NCBI GenBank assembly: GCA_016178685.1
Contig: JACOSU010000107.1
Location: 1-33,315 of the forward strand
Length of the DNA: 33,315 nt
Direction: 5' to 3'
Source: Candidatus Eiseniibacteriota bacterium
Lineage (GTDB): Bacteria > Eisenbacteria > RBG-16-71-46
Shown: piece by piece, positions 25,589-32,771 of the stretch
Layout of the letters: every line of letters starts with the position of its first letter
How positions within the stretch are numbered: the first letter of the stretch is position 1
Program-made: the position numbers and the translations under genes
Notes under the pieces: model-generated
Databases searched by the model: none
Told to the model about the DNA's origin: nothing
What the model saw: only the letters and a program-made list of their open reading frames with translations

Positions 25589-27877
25589 CTACAGCGCGAA
25601 CAGGTAGCTGAGCTTGATGAACACGCTGCTCGATGCGGGCTTCAAGTCCGCCTCGGTGTCGCCGTGAAGCCGCGATCCCACGCCGGCGTAGAACACGGTG
25701 CCGGGACCGGTCTGATAGCTCGCGAGCAGATCGAGCGATAGATCGCGGTCCTGCGATGACAGCTCTCCCGTCGTGTCGTAGTGATGAACGCGCTGGAGCT
25801 CGCTGATCCAGCGCAGCGACCATTGCGGCGTAAACAGGTAGAGCACGCGCAGCCGCGGGATGAACTGATCGGCGAACCGGGCTCCGGTCTCGTTGCGTTC
25901 CAACTCGCTGCCATTGCCACTCAGCTCGGCCTCGAGCTGCGGATTGGGCCGCGCCGTGACCACCGCCTGCCAGTGGCGGCCGCGGCCCGGCACGGTCTCG
26001 TCGTAGATGACGCCATCGCCGAATCCGAAATTCCCGCGCACGCGCAGCGCCGCGATCCGGTTCCATCCCGCGTACACGTAACCCGTTCGCTGATCCGGGA
26101 ACTCGCGCCCGTTGAAGTACGTGAACTGCCAGTCGCCGCCGAATCCGAACCAGCTTCCATGCGGAAGATCCCACTGCAGTTCGGGATTGAGATCGCTGTC
26201 GGTGACGCGGCCCGGTTGGCGGTCGGGCGCGTGATCGTAGGTGCGGCCATAGAACAAATGCGGGTTGAACGCGTTGAACCAGGTCGTCTTTGCGGGGAAC
26301 ACGTGGCCATTCACCCAGCTCCCGAAATCCATGACGTCGGTGCGCGGGATGAAGCCCATGTCGGCCGCGAATTGCGGCGAGACATCCAGCACGGATCCAC
26401 CGAGCTCGAGGATCTTCGTGCTGCGATTGAGTTGGGCGCGTGTCGCGTCGCCGGTCGTTATCGCGCCCACGCGGTCGGCGAGCGCCGCATCGAGCCCTGC
26501 GGCGTCGCCGCTCGACAGGCCCGCGATCGCGCCGCGATAGTCGCGTTCGCGCGCCCAACTTTGCACGCGTTGGAGCGACAGGTTGTAGTGTTCGCGAAAA
26601 TTGAAGCCGGCATCCGCGCTCAGATCGCGGCAGTAGGCTTCGAGCTGGTGCCGGTCGGTCAGCAGCAGACCCACCGACGAGTTCGAGAATACGTCCCGCT
26701 TGAAGCGGGCGAGCGTGAACGACGCGTTGTGGCCCGAGTAGGGATTCGCGCTGTCGGGCAGCGTCTCGACCGGGTCCCCGGCGCTGCGATCGCTGGCCTG
26801 AAGCACGCCGATCGAGGTCGCGCCCTGCTTGCCGGTGATCTTGACGCCGTAGAGGGGATCCTCGATGCGGCGCGTGTACACCACCTGCACCGGGGTCTTG
26901 AAGATCCCGTTGCCCTCGAGGAAGAACGGCCGCTTCTCGTCGAAATAGATCGCGAAACGCTGATTGATGTCGAGCACTCCGGCGTCGGCCTCGACCTGGC
27001 TGAAGTCGGGCGTCACGGTCAGGTTCGCGCTGAGGCCCGTGGTGAGGCCGTAGAGCGCGCTCGCACCCAGGCGGTTCTCGTTCGCGTAGGCGAATCCGCC
27101 GTCGCCGCTTTCTCCCAGCCGCGAACTGGTGAACGAGGGAATCACCTGCAGATTGCGTCCCGGATGGACCCCGACCAGCCCGCCGAGCGTTCCGAACTGA
27201 TCGCCGAAAGAATTCTTGTTGCGCGTGATCGGCGCCCAGAACGTGAGTGAGGAATTGCGCTCCACGTTGCGTGCCGCGTCGAATCCGAACGACAGCGTGT
27301 CGCTCGGCGAGAAGCGCAGGCTCTTGAACGGAATCGCCATCTCGACCTCGTAGCCGCTGTCGGTGAGATGGCCTTTCGACGTGAAGATGAAATCGGGCGA
27401 GAAATCGGTGTCGCTTCCGGGCTGATCCACCGCGTCGGCCTGGATGCCGTGCGGGTTGGCGATGAACAGGAACGCCGTGCGCCGGTCGTGGTAGGTGTCG
27501 AGCGCCACCGCCACCCAGTCGCCATCCATCACTTTGTCGCGATTCACGATCGGCGCGCGAATGTCGCGCGAGCGGTCGGCGCAGCGAAATCCGACGTAGA
27601 GGTTCTGCTCGTCGTAAAGCACCAGGCACACCGTGCCCAGCGAGTCGCGCACACCCTCGAGCGGATCGCGCTGCACGAACGAGTCGAGCACCGCCGCCTG
27701 CGTCCACACCGGGTCGTCCAGCCGGCCGTCGACCACCGGCCCCTTCGCGACCCGCGGGGCGTGAAACAACAGATTGCCGGCAGAACCGTGAAAAACGTCT
27801 GCCAGCGCGGGCACGGGCCAGCACGCAATCAGCAACGCGCTCCAGGCCAGCGTGCGTTTGAGGCTCGGCGTCGGCAT
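25589..27877 (-). CDS. DUF5916 outer-membrane protein with CBM9-like N-terminal domain
   Basis: The 762-aa exported protein starts at 27877. A basic N-terminus and hydrophobic stretch ending CWPVPALA form a signal peptide. Residues from about 40 to 230 resemble the carbohydrate-binding family 9-like domain found at the front of these proteins (GPVVDGRLDDPVWTQA, NLYVGFRCAD, DGDWVAVALDTYHDRR). The rest is DUF5916: IYFDEKRPFFLEGNGIF (about 303-319) is a strong family motif. It is followed by repeated amphipathic strands consistent with a large beta-barrel ending in YLFAL. The function of the family is unknown; members are common in Bacteroidota and related phyla and often have TonB-like or surface roles proposed. 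The Shine-Dalgarno is weak. An ECF-like promoter lies 40-64 bases upstream of the start, and the gene diverges from the DUF547 gene. Confidence 0.88.
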   Translation of the reverse strand: MPTPSLKRTLAWSALLIACWPVPALADVFHGSAGNLLFHAPRVAKGPVVDGRLDDPVWTQAAVLDSFVQRDPLEGVRDSLGTVCLVLYDEQNLYVGFRCADRSRDIRAPIVNRDKVMDGDWVAVALDTYHDRRTAFLFIANPHGIQADAVDQPGSDTDFSPDFIFTSKGHLTDSGYEVEMAIPFKSLRFSPSDTLSFGFDAARNVERNSSLTFWAPITRNKNSFGDQFGTLGGLVGVHPGRNLQVIPSFTSSRLGESGDGGFAYANENRLGASALYGLTTGLSANLTVTPDFSQVEADAGVLDINQRFAIYFDEKRPFFLEGNGIFKTPVQVVYTRRIEDPLYGVKITGKQGATSIGVLQASDRSAGDPVETLPDSANPYSGHNASFTLARFKRDVFSNSSVGLLLTDRHQLEAYCRDLSADAGFNFREHYNLSLQRVQSWARERDYRGAIAGLSSGDAAGLDAALADRVGAITTGDATRAQLNRSTKILELGGSVLDVSPQFAADMGFIPRTDVMDFGSWVNGHVFPAKTTWFNAFNPHLFYGRTYDHAPDRQPGRVTDSDLNPELQWDLPHGSWFGFGGDWQFTYFNGREFPDQRTGYVYAGWNRIAALRVRGNFGFGDGVIYDETVPGRGRHWQAVVTARPNPQLEAELSGNGSELERNETGARFADQFIPRLRVLYLFTPQWSLRWISELQRVHHYDTTGELSSQDRDLSLDLLASYQTGPGTVFYAGVGSRLHGDTEADLKPASSSVFIKLSYLFAL

Positions 27878-27916
27878 GAGATCGGACCCTGCGGAGTTCG
27901 AATTCAAGTTGCGTCG

Positions 27917-27941
27917 GACGTGATCGAGATACGCCGCTTCC
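27917..27941 (-). promoter_or_regulatory. Candidate ECF-type promoter of the DUF5916 gene
   Basis: On the minus strand, GGAAGC (27941-27936) is followed after 16 bases by GTC (27919-27917, within CGTCC). Transcription would start near 27908, about 31 bases before the ATG at 27877. Spacing and leader length match the element before the YjbH-like gene, but the -35 has one mismatch to GGAACC. Confidence 0.3.
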
Positions 27942-28069
27942 GGCCCCCGGGTTGCAGAGGATCGCGATGGATTTGAGTGCGCGGCGCGCCTCGGGCACAG
28001 TGGAGACCGCACCCTGCGAACCTCGCCGCCTGCCGCCGTGCGACGACCATCACCCAACCGGGGCCGCGT

Positions 28070-28957
28070 ATGACCATGGACTCGAAAGCCCGGAGACCGG
28101 CCGGAGCCGCATTCGCGATCGCGCTGGTGATCGCGTTCGAGCTGCCGGGGGCGAGTGCGGCCCGCGCGGCCGCGCCGTCGGGAGCGACGCCCGTGTCGGC
28201 GCCGCCGGGAGCTACGCTCGCGCCCGCCCCGGCCGCTGCGACCAGGCCCGCGCCCGCGCCGGCCAAGACTGTGTCCGCCTCGGGCGCTCCGGCCGCGCGC
28301 TTCGATCACTCGGCGTTCGATCGCATCCTGTCCATCAACGTTCGACACGGGCTGGTCGATTACCGTCACATCCGCGCCGCGTCGCTCGGCGATCTCGACC
28401 GCTATCTCGATCGCCTCGCAGCCGCCGATCCCGGGCGGTATCCGCGTGAAGAGCGCCTCGCGTTCGAGATCAATCTCTACAACGCCACCATGATCCGGGC
28501 GGTGGTCGCGCGCCTCGATCACGCGTGGTCCCCGGCGGATTCGAACTTCGCGGTGTTCCACGCGCCGCTGGTGCGCACCAAGGATGGCACGATCTCGCTC
28601 GATGATCTGGAGAATCGCGTGATCCGCGCCGCTTTTCACGAGCCGCGCGTGCACGTGGCGCTGGTATGCGCGGCGCGCTCCTGCCCGCCGATCCTGCCGC
28701 GCGCCTACCGTGGCGACGATCTCGACCGCACGCTCGAGAACAACCTGCGCGCGTTCCTCGCCGACTCCTCGCGCAATCGCGTGGACGAGGCGGCGCGGCG
28801 GCTTCGCCTGTCATCCCTGTTCAGGTGGTACGCTAAAGATTTTGCGTCGCTTGGAGGAGCGCAGGCGATCGCCTCGCGCGCGCTCACCCGGGATTCCACG
28901 GGCTGGAAGATCGAGTATCTGGACTACGATTGGACGCTGAACATCACGCCGCACTGA
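28070..28957 (+). CDS. DUF547 domain protein, exported
   Basis: The 295-aa protein starts at ATG 28070 (or 28076, two codons later). A signal peptide with core AIALVIAFELPG is followed by an Ala/Pro-rich spacer to about residue 75. The DUF547 domain (about 80-260) shows LAFEINLYNATMIRAVV, where the family has 'FWINxYNA', and VHVALVCAARSCPPIL, where it has 'HFALVCGSxSCP'. The domain is structurally related to cysteine-protease or transglutaminase-like folds, and the Cys in ARSCP with an earlier His is a possible catalytic pair. Its biochemical role is not established. It diverges from the DUF5916 gene and is followed by a 10-bp hairpin. Confidence 0.88.
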   Translation: MTMDSKARRPAGAAFAIALVIAFELPGASAARAAAPSGATPVSAPPGATLAPAPAAATRPAPAPAKTVSASGAPAARFDHSAFDRILSINVRHGLVDYRHIRAASLGDLDRYLDRLAAADPGRYPREERLAFEINLYNATMIRAVVARLDHAWSPADSNFAVFHAPLVRTKDGTISLDDLENRVIRAAFHEPRVHVALVCAARSCPPILPRAYRGDDLDRTLENNLRAFLADSSRNRVDEAARRLRLSSLFRWYAKDFASLGGAQAIASRALTRDSTGWKIEYLDYDWTLNITPH

Positions 28958-28974
28958 GCCGGACGTCGAGCCCG

Positions 28975-28997
28975 GCGCCGAGCGGGACGCTCGGCGC
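28975..28997 (+). terminator. Perfect 10-bp GC hairpin after the DUF547 gene
   Basis: GCGCCGAGCG (28975-28984) pairs perfectly with CGCTCGGCGC (28988-28997) around the 3-base loop GGA, 17 bases after the stop codon. No U-tract follows, so it could be a U-less terminator or an mRNA-stabilising hairpin. Confidence 0.5.
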
Positions 28998-29032
28998 GGC
29001 GCCCGGCGCGGCGCGGAGTTGATTTCGGGGCC

Positions 29033-29056
29033 GTGCTCCAATCCGTGCTCCAATCC
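29033..29056. repeat. 12-bp tandem direct repeat
   Basis: GTGCTCCAATCC is present twice in tandem (29033-29044 and 29045-29056) in the non-coding stretch after the DUF547 gene. No function is apparent. Confidence 0.7.
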
Positions 29057-29080
29057 GGGCAACGAAGTCGACGCCGGGCG

Positions 29081-29236
29081 CTACCAGAGTCCCGCGGCCG
29101 CCTCCGCTTCGACCAGCTGGACGGCGCGGGCGGCAGAGAGCGCGATCGCGAGCGCCGAGAGCACCAGCAACAGCGCCAGCGCGCGGCGGGCCACGGTGGC
29201 AGGATCGTGAGTCAGGATTCGAGTCCGGGTCGGCAT
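29081..29236 (-). CDS. Possible 51-aa single-span membrane peptide
   Basis: This short reading frame on the minus strand starts at ATG 29236 with GGAG about 6 bases upstream (gagact then ATG nearby). It encodes a basic N-terminus (MPTRTRILTHDPATVARR), one hydrophobic helix (ALALLLVLSALAIALSAARA) and a short acidic tail (VEAEAAAGLW). The well-placed ribosome-binding site and the positive-inside pattern argue that it is real. It diverges from the ECF sigma operon and could be an unrelated small membrane protein. It has no recognised family. Confidence 0.45.
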   Translation of the reverse strand: MPTRTRILTHDPATVARRALALLLVLSALAIALSAARAVQLVEAEAAAGLW

Positions 29237-29371
29237 CGAGTCTCCGTGGTTGGGTGGGCGGCCGTGGTACCACCCGCATACGTCCGGGGCCACGGCCGGG
29301 TTGCGCGGCCACCGGGTCAGACTCGCGGGAGGGCCGAAAGGTTGAAAATCCCGGCACCGGCCCTGCGTTCC

Positions 29372-29395
29372 AACCCTTTGGGAGATCGGTGTGTC
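29372..29395 (+). promoter_or_regulatory. Candidate autogenous ECF promoter of the sigma operon
   Basis: AACCCTTT (29372-29379) is followed by GTCGAA with 17 bases between AACC and GTC (29393-29395). The AACC-N16/17-GTC form is typical of self-regulated ECF sigma genes. Predicted transcription from about 29403 leaves a leader of about 65 bases to the ATG at 29470. The -35 lies in the right arm of an imperfect inverted repeat (29336-29380). Confidence 0.45.
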
Positions 29396-29469
29396 GAAGG
29401 GTGTGCATGGGGCACCGGGCACTCATCGCCATGACCACGACTCGAGGTCGGCAGCGCCAGAGGGTGACG

Positions 29470-29979
29470 ATGAGCGCCGAGGACGTGAGCCTTGCGGTGC
29501 GTGGCGATCTGCGCGCGTTCGAGCGAGTCTATCGCGAGCACGTGCCGCGCATTCACGCGCTGGTGCGGCGCATGCTCGGCAGCGACGAAGCCGCCGAGGT
29601 CACGCAGGACGTGTTCGTGCGGGTGTGGGAGAAACTCGCGACATTTCGCGGCGAATCCGCGTTCGGCACCTGGCTGTACCGGCTCGCGATCAACGTGGTG
29701 CTCACGAGACGGGGGCAGCTCGGTCGGCGGCGCGCGCGGATGGACGACGATCCCGCGAGGTTCGAGCGCATCGAAGCGCGCGCTTCGCAACGCGACCTCT
29801 CGATCGACTTCGAGAGCGCGATCGAACAGCTGCCCGAGGGAGCGCGGCAGGTGTTCGTGCTGCACGACATCGAAGGCCTCACTCACGATGAAATCGGCGC
29901 GCGGCTCGAGGTCACGAGCGGCACATCGAAAGCACAGCTTCACCGGGCGCGGATGATCCTGCGCCGGCACCTGGGATAG
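29470..29979 (+). CDS. ECF-type RNA polymerase sigma factor
   Basis: The product is 169 aa from ATG 29470, chosen because GAGGGTG lies about 6 bases upstream. In-frame ATGs at 29407 and 29431 lack such a site. Region 2 runs from about residue 8 to 80 with DLRAFERVYREHVPRIHAL, the core-binding AAEVTQDVFVRVWEKL and FGTWLYRLAINVV, all typical of ECF sigmas. A basic, variable linker (RRGQLGRRRARMDDD) precedes region 4 (about 110-169). Region 4 includes LPEGARQVFVLHDIEGLTHD and the helix-turn-helix segment IGARLEVTSGTSKAQLHRAR, which recognises the -35 element. No region 1.1 or 3 is present, as expected. The anti-sigma gene begins 17 bases downstream, so the sigma is probably held inactive at the membrane until an envelope signal. 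Confidence 0.96.
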   Translation: MSAEDVSLAVRGDLRAFERVYREHVPRIHALVRRMLGSDEAAEVTQDVFVRVWEKLATFRGESAFGTWLYRLAINVVLTRRGQLGRRRARMDDDPARFERIEARASQRDLSIDFESAIEQLPEGARQVFVLHDIEGLTHDEIGARLEVTSGTSKAQLHRARMILRRHLG

Positions 29980-29996
29980 GGAGCGGAATCACGCAC

Positions 29997-30809
29997 ATGA
30001 GCGAGCACTGGAACGACCTGATCTCGGATTACCTGGATGGCGTTCTCGCGACCGCCGAGCGCGGCGCGTTCGAGGCCCACGTCGCGATCTGCGGCGCCTG
30101 CGCCCGGGATCTCGCCGCGCTGCGCGAGGTCATCGCAAGGGCGCGCGCGCTCGAGGGACGCGCTCCAGACAGCGACCTGTGGCCCTCGATCCGCTCGCGC
30201 ATCGAAGCCGCGGACAGGGCCCGGGCTGCGCGGGGCGAGCCGGCGCTCGCGGCGCAAGGCGAGCCAGTTCTCGTGGCCCGCGGCGAACCATCTCTCGCCG
30301 CCCGTGCAGGACGCGGCGCATTCCGATTCGCGCTGCCGCGCCGCGTCCAGATCACGATGCCGCAGACGATCGCCGCGGGGCTCGCGCTCATTCTGCTGTC
30401 GGGAGGAGCGGTGTGGTGGGCGATGCGCGGCGCCGGAATCATCCCGTCCGGGCCGGGCGCCGCGGCGCCGGTCAGCGCAGCGAGGCCCGCCGCGGGCAGT
30501 GCGGCATCGCTCGCGGCGCTGCCGGCCGTTGACGCGGGCGCGCGGCTGGCCGCGTACGAAGCGCATTACGATCAGGCGATCGCCGACCTCGAGCGCACGC
30601 TCGAGCAGCACCGCTCGACGCTCGATACGTCGACCGTTCGCGTGGTGGAGCAGAATCTCGCCATCATCGACCGGGCAATTCTACAGGCTCGACGCGCGCT
30701 CGAAGCCGATCCCGCGAGCCCCTACCTGCACGAACACCTTGCCCTCGAAATGAAACTCAAGCTGAATCTGCTCCGACGCGCCGCGGCGTTCAGCGGCGCG
30801 CGGGGCTAG
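29997..30809 (+). CDS. Membrane-anchored zinc-finger anti-sigma factor
   Basis: The 270-aa protein opens with a ZAS-type anti-sigma domain: His4, His28, Cys32 and Cys35 fit H-x23-H-x3-C-x2-C, the complete zinc site. A cytoplasmic linker contains three degenerate 8-residue repeats (about 78-103). One transmembrane helix follows at about 122-142 (TIAAGLALILLSGGAVWWAM). The C-terminal domain outside has an Ala/Pro-rich part and then a long charged helical region (about 190-265), probably a coiled coil (ADLERTLEQHRSTLD, RALEADPASPYLHEHLALEM). It should bind and sequester the sigma factor encoded just upstream, with release by proteolysis or a conformational signal sensed outside. It is co-transcribed with two DUF4097 genes. 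Confidence 0.92.
   Translation: MSEHWNDLISDYLDGVLATAERGAFEAHVAICGACARDLAALREVIARARALEGRAPDSDLWPSIRSRIEAADRARAARGEPALAAQGEPVLVARGEPSLAARAGRGAFRFALPRRVQITMPQTIAAGLALILLSGGAVWWAMRGAGIIPSGPGAAAPVSAARPAAGSAASLAALPAVDAGARLAAYEAHYDQAIADLERTLEQHRSTLDTSTVRVVEQNLAIIDRAILQARRALEADPASPYLHEHLALEMKLKLNLLRRAAAFSGARG
30227..30303 (+). repeat. Degenerate 24-bp tandem repeat in the anti-sigma linker
   Basis: Three units with an 8-codon period encode ARGEPALA, AQGEPVLV and ARGEPSLA in the linker between the zinc domain and the membrane helix. Base identity is partial, so the repeat is older than the one at 14739-14797 or under protein-level selection. Confidence 0.6.
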
Positions 30810-30822
30810 GGGGATTCCTCGC

Positions 30823-31758
30823 ATGATGTTTCTGGCAGCCACCGTCCTCGCCGTCTTCGCGGTCGCGGGGCACACCGACACGACGATCGCGGTCCGCACC
30901 GGAACCCGGCTCGAGGTCAGCAACTTTAACGGCGAGATCTCCGTATCGGCATGGGATCGCAACGCGGTGAGGGTCGAGGCCGATCATGGCCCGCGCACGC
31001 GGATCGCGCTCGAAAGCAGTGCGAGCGGGCTTCGAATCAGCGCGAGCGGCTATCGCGGTGTCCCGGGATCGGTCGAATACCACATCAGCGCTCCGGCATG
31101 GATGCCGCTCGACATCTCGGCGCCGTTTTCCGACGTGAGCGTGGATGGCGCTCGCGGTGAGGTGAAAGTCGAGACCGTGAAGGGTGACGTCCGTGTGCGG
31201 GGAGGCGTGGGCTTCGTCGAGTTGAGCAGTGTCCAGGGCGAGGTGTCGCTGGTGGGCGCCAAGGGCCGGCTCAAGCTGAGTTCGATCAACGAGGGTGTGA
31301 TGGCGAAGCAGGTCGCAGGACAGCTCACCGTCGAAACCGTCAACGGCGACATCGCGATCGACGACGTGCAGCTCGATCTCCTCGAAGCCAGCAGCGTCAG
31401 CGGCAGCCTTTGGTTCAGCGGCGCGCTCCTCAAGAACGCGCGCTATCAGCTTCAATCCCACAACGGCAACATCCAGGTCGTGGTGCCCGATCACCCTTCC
31501 GCGAACGTCTCGGTCTCGACGTTCTCGGGCGACTTCTCGTCCGACTTCGACGTGATGCTCAATGGAACCAAACGCGGCAACCGGCGCATGTCATTCTTGC
31601 TGGGAGACGGCGGGCCGCAGTTCGATCTCGAATCGTTCAACGGCAGTATCGAGCTGCTCAAGGCGAGCAAAGTGGAGGCGGTGAGGAAGAAGATGAAGAG
31701 TCACGATGCCGAAAATGGCAAGGCGCCCAAGGACGAGGCGAAGAACTCGGAGGATTGA
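30823..31758 (+). CDS. DUF4097-type exported beta-solenoid protein (first copy)
   Basis: The 311-aa protein starts at ATG 30823 with a G-rich site 8-10 bases upstream. A short signal peptide (MMFLAATVLAVFAVAGHT) precedes a DUF4097 adhesin-like region (about 20-285). It is built from short repeated strands: TGTRLEVSNFNGEISVSAWD, VKVETVKGDVRVRGG, LTVETVNGDIAIDDV, YQLQSHNGNIQVVVPD and FDLESFNGSIELLKAS, each carrying an (E/S)xxNG or KGD turn. The tail (about 290-311) is highly charged (KKMKSHDAENGKAPKDE). DUF4097 proteins are frequently in sigma/anti-sigma operons and are thought to act in the envelope, but their biochemical role is not known. It follows the anti-sigma gene by 13 bases and precedes the second copy by 2 bases. 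Confidence 0.88.
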   Translation: MMFLAATVLAVFAVAGHTDTTIAVRTGTRLEVSNFNGEISVSAWDRNAVRVEADHGPRTRIALESSASGLRISASGYRGVPGSVEYHISAPAWMPLDISAPFSDVSVDGARGEVKVETVKGDVRVRGGVGFVELSSVQGEVSLVGAKGRLKLSSINEGVMAKQVAGQLTVETVNGDIAIDDVQLDLLEASSVSGSLWFSGALLKNARYQLQSHNGNIQVVVPDHPSANVSVSTFSGDFSSDFDVMLNGTKRGNRRMSFLLGDGGPQFDLESFNGSIELLKASKVEAVRKKMKSHDAENGKAPKDEAKNSED

Positions 31759-31760
31759 AC

Positions 31761-32639
31761 ATGACTCTCGAACGGACCAGGGCGGATGGGGCGTGGCGGT
31801 GGGCGAAAGTGGCGGCGCTCGCCATCGCGCTCGCGGCCGGCGTGGCGGTGGCGACGGCTGCGTTCGTGGCGGGCGCGGCCGCGACGGCGAACGCCGATGT
31901 AGATCCCACCTGGATGAATAGAACTCCCGATTTCAAGTGGTCGGGAACGCTCAAGGCCGGGCAGATCGTCGAGATCAAGGGCATCAACGGTCGCATCTCG
32001 GCGGAAGCCGCAAAGGGGGATCAGGTCGAGATCACGGCGTGGAAGCACGGCCATCACAGTGATCCCGCCGAGGTCAAGATCGAACTGATCCCACACGCCG
32101 GCGGCATCACGGTGTGCTCGGTCTATCCGACTCCGTTCGGCAGCCCGGCCAACACGTGCGAGCCGGGCGAGGGCGGTCACTCGCACACGCGCAACAACGA
32201 CGTCGAAGTGCATTTCGTGGTCAAGGTGCCCGCGGGCATCGGCTTCACCGGCCGCACCGTGAATGGCCGCGTGACGGCCGAAGGCTTGACCGGTCCAATC
32301 GAGGCTTACACCGTGAATGGTTCGGTGGAGATCTCCACCACATCCCACGCTGAAGCCGAGACCGTAAACGGCTCGATCCGCGCCACGCTCGGCGCCACCT
32401 CGTGGAGCGATCCGATCGAGTTCAAGACCGTCAATGGGCACATCGAGCTCAATCTGCCGCCGGCCGTGAACGCCGACGTGGACGCTTCGACCGTGAATGG
32501 CTCGATCGAGAGCGACCTGCCGTGGATGATGCACGGCAAGATCGGGCGCACACACATGAGGGGCACCATCAACAAGGGCGGCAGCGCGCTGCGGCTCGAG
32601 ACCGTGAACGGCGGGATCAAGATCGGATCCGGAACCTAG
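31761..32639 (+). CDS. DUF4097-type exported beta-solenoid protein (second copy)
   Basis: The 292-aa protein has GGAGG at 31749-31753 just before its ATG. The N-terminus (MTLERTRADGAWRWAKVAAL) leads into a hydrophobic, Ala-rich segment that acts as a signal peptide or anchor, ending about residue 45. The mature part contains six TVNG elements (at DNA positions 32256, 32310, 32361, 32427, 32490 and 32601), mostly 17-22 codons apart, each marking a turn of a beta-solenoid. There is an extra Cys pair (about 117 and 133) around a Pro/Gly-rich loop, probably a disulfide. It is distinct in sequence from the first copy, so an old duplication or two related families are possible. It is the last gene of the ECF operon. 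Confidence 0.88.
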   Translation: MTLERTRADGAWRWAKVAALAIALAAGVAVATAAFVAGAAATANADVDPTWMNRTPDFKWSGTLKAGQIVEIKGINGRISAEAAKGDQVEITAWKHGHHSDPAEVKIELIPHAGGITVCSVYPTPFGSPANTCEPGEGGHSHTRNNDVEVHFVVKVPAGIGFTGRTVNGRVTAEGLTGPIEAYTVNGSVEISTTSHAEAETVNGSIRATLGATSWSDPIEFKTVNGHIELNLPPAVNADVDASTVNGSIESDLPWMMHGKIGRTHMRGTINKGGSALRLETVNGGIKIGSGT

Positions 32640-32640
32640 C

Positions 32641-32666
32641 GGGGGACCCCGTGCGACGGGGCCCCC
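32641..32666 (+). terminator. Strong hairpin at the end of the ECF operon
   Basis: Starting one base after the TAG stop, GGGGG (32641-32645) pairs with CCCCC (32662-32666), and CCCCGT (32647-32652) pairs with ACGGGG (32656-32661), with A32646 bulged and loop GCG. This gives 11 bp of very stable stem. No U-tract follows. Confidence 0.6.
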
Positions 32667-32736
32667 GTCGGGCCCCGCGGCAACATCCGATCCGTGAACG
32701 CGCGATCGGGTCGTATTACTCTGTTCCGCAAAGTGC

Positions 32737-32765
32737 TTGGTGCGGTGGCCGGCGCCTGTTAGAAT
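32737..32765 (+). promoter_or_regulatory. Promoter placed for a leaderless transcript
   Basis: TTGGTG (32737-32742) and TAGAAT (32760-32765) are exactly 17 bases apart. The -10 matches five of six consensus bases. The ATG at 32772 lies 7 bases after the end of the -10, so transcription would start at or next to the initiation codon. No Shine-Dalgarno is present. Confidence 0.6.
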
Positions 32766-32771
32766 CACCGC

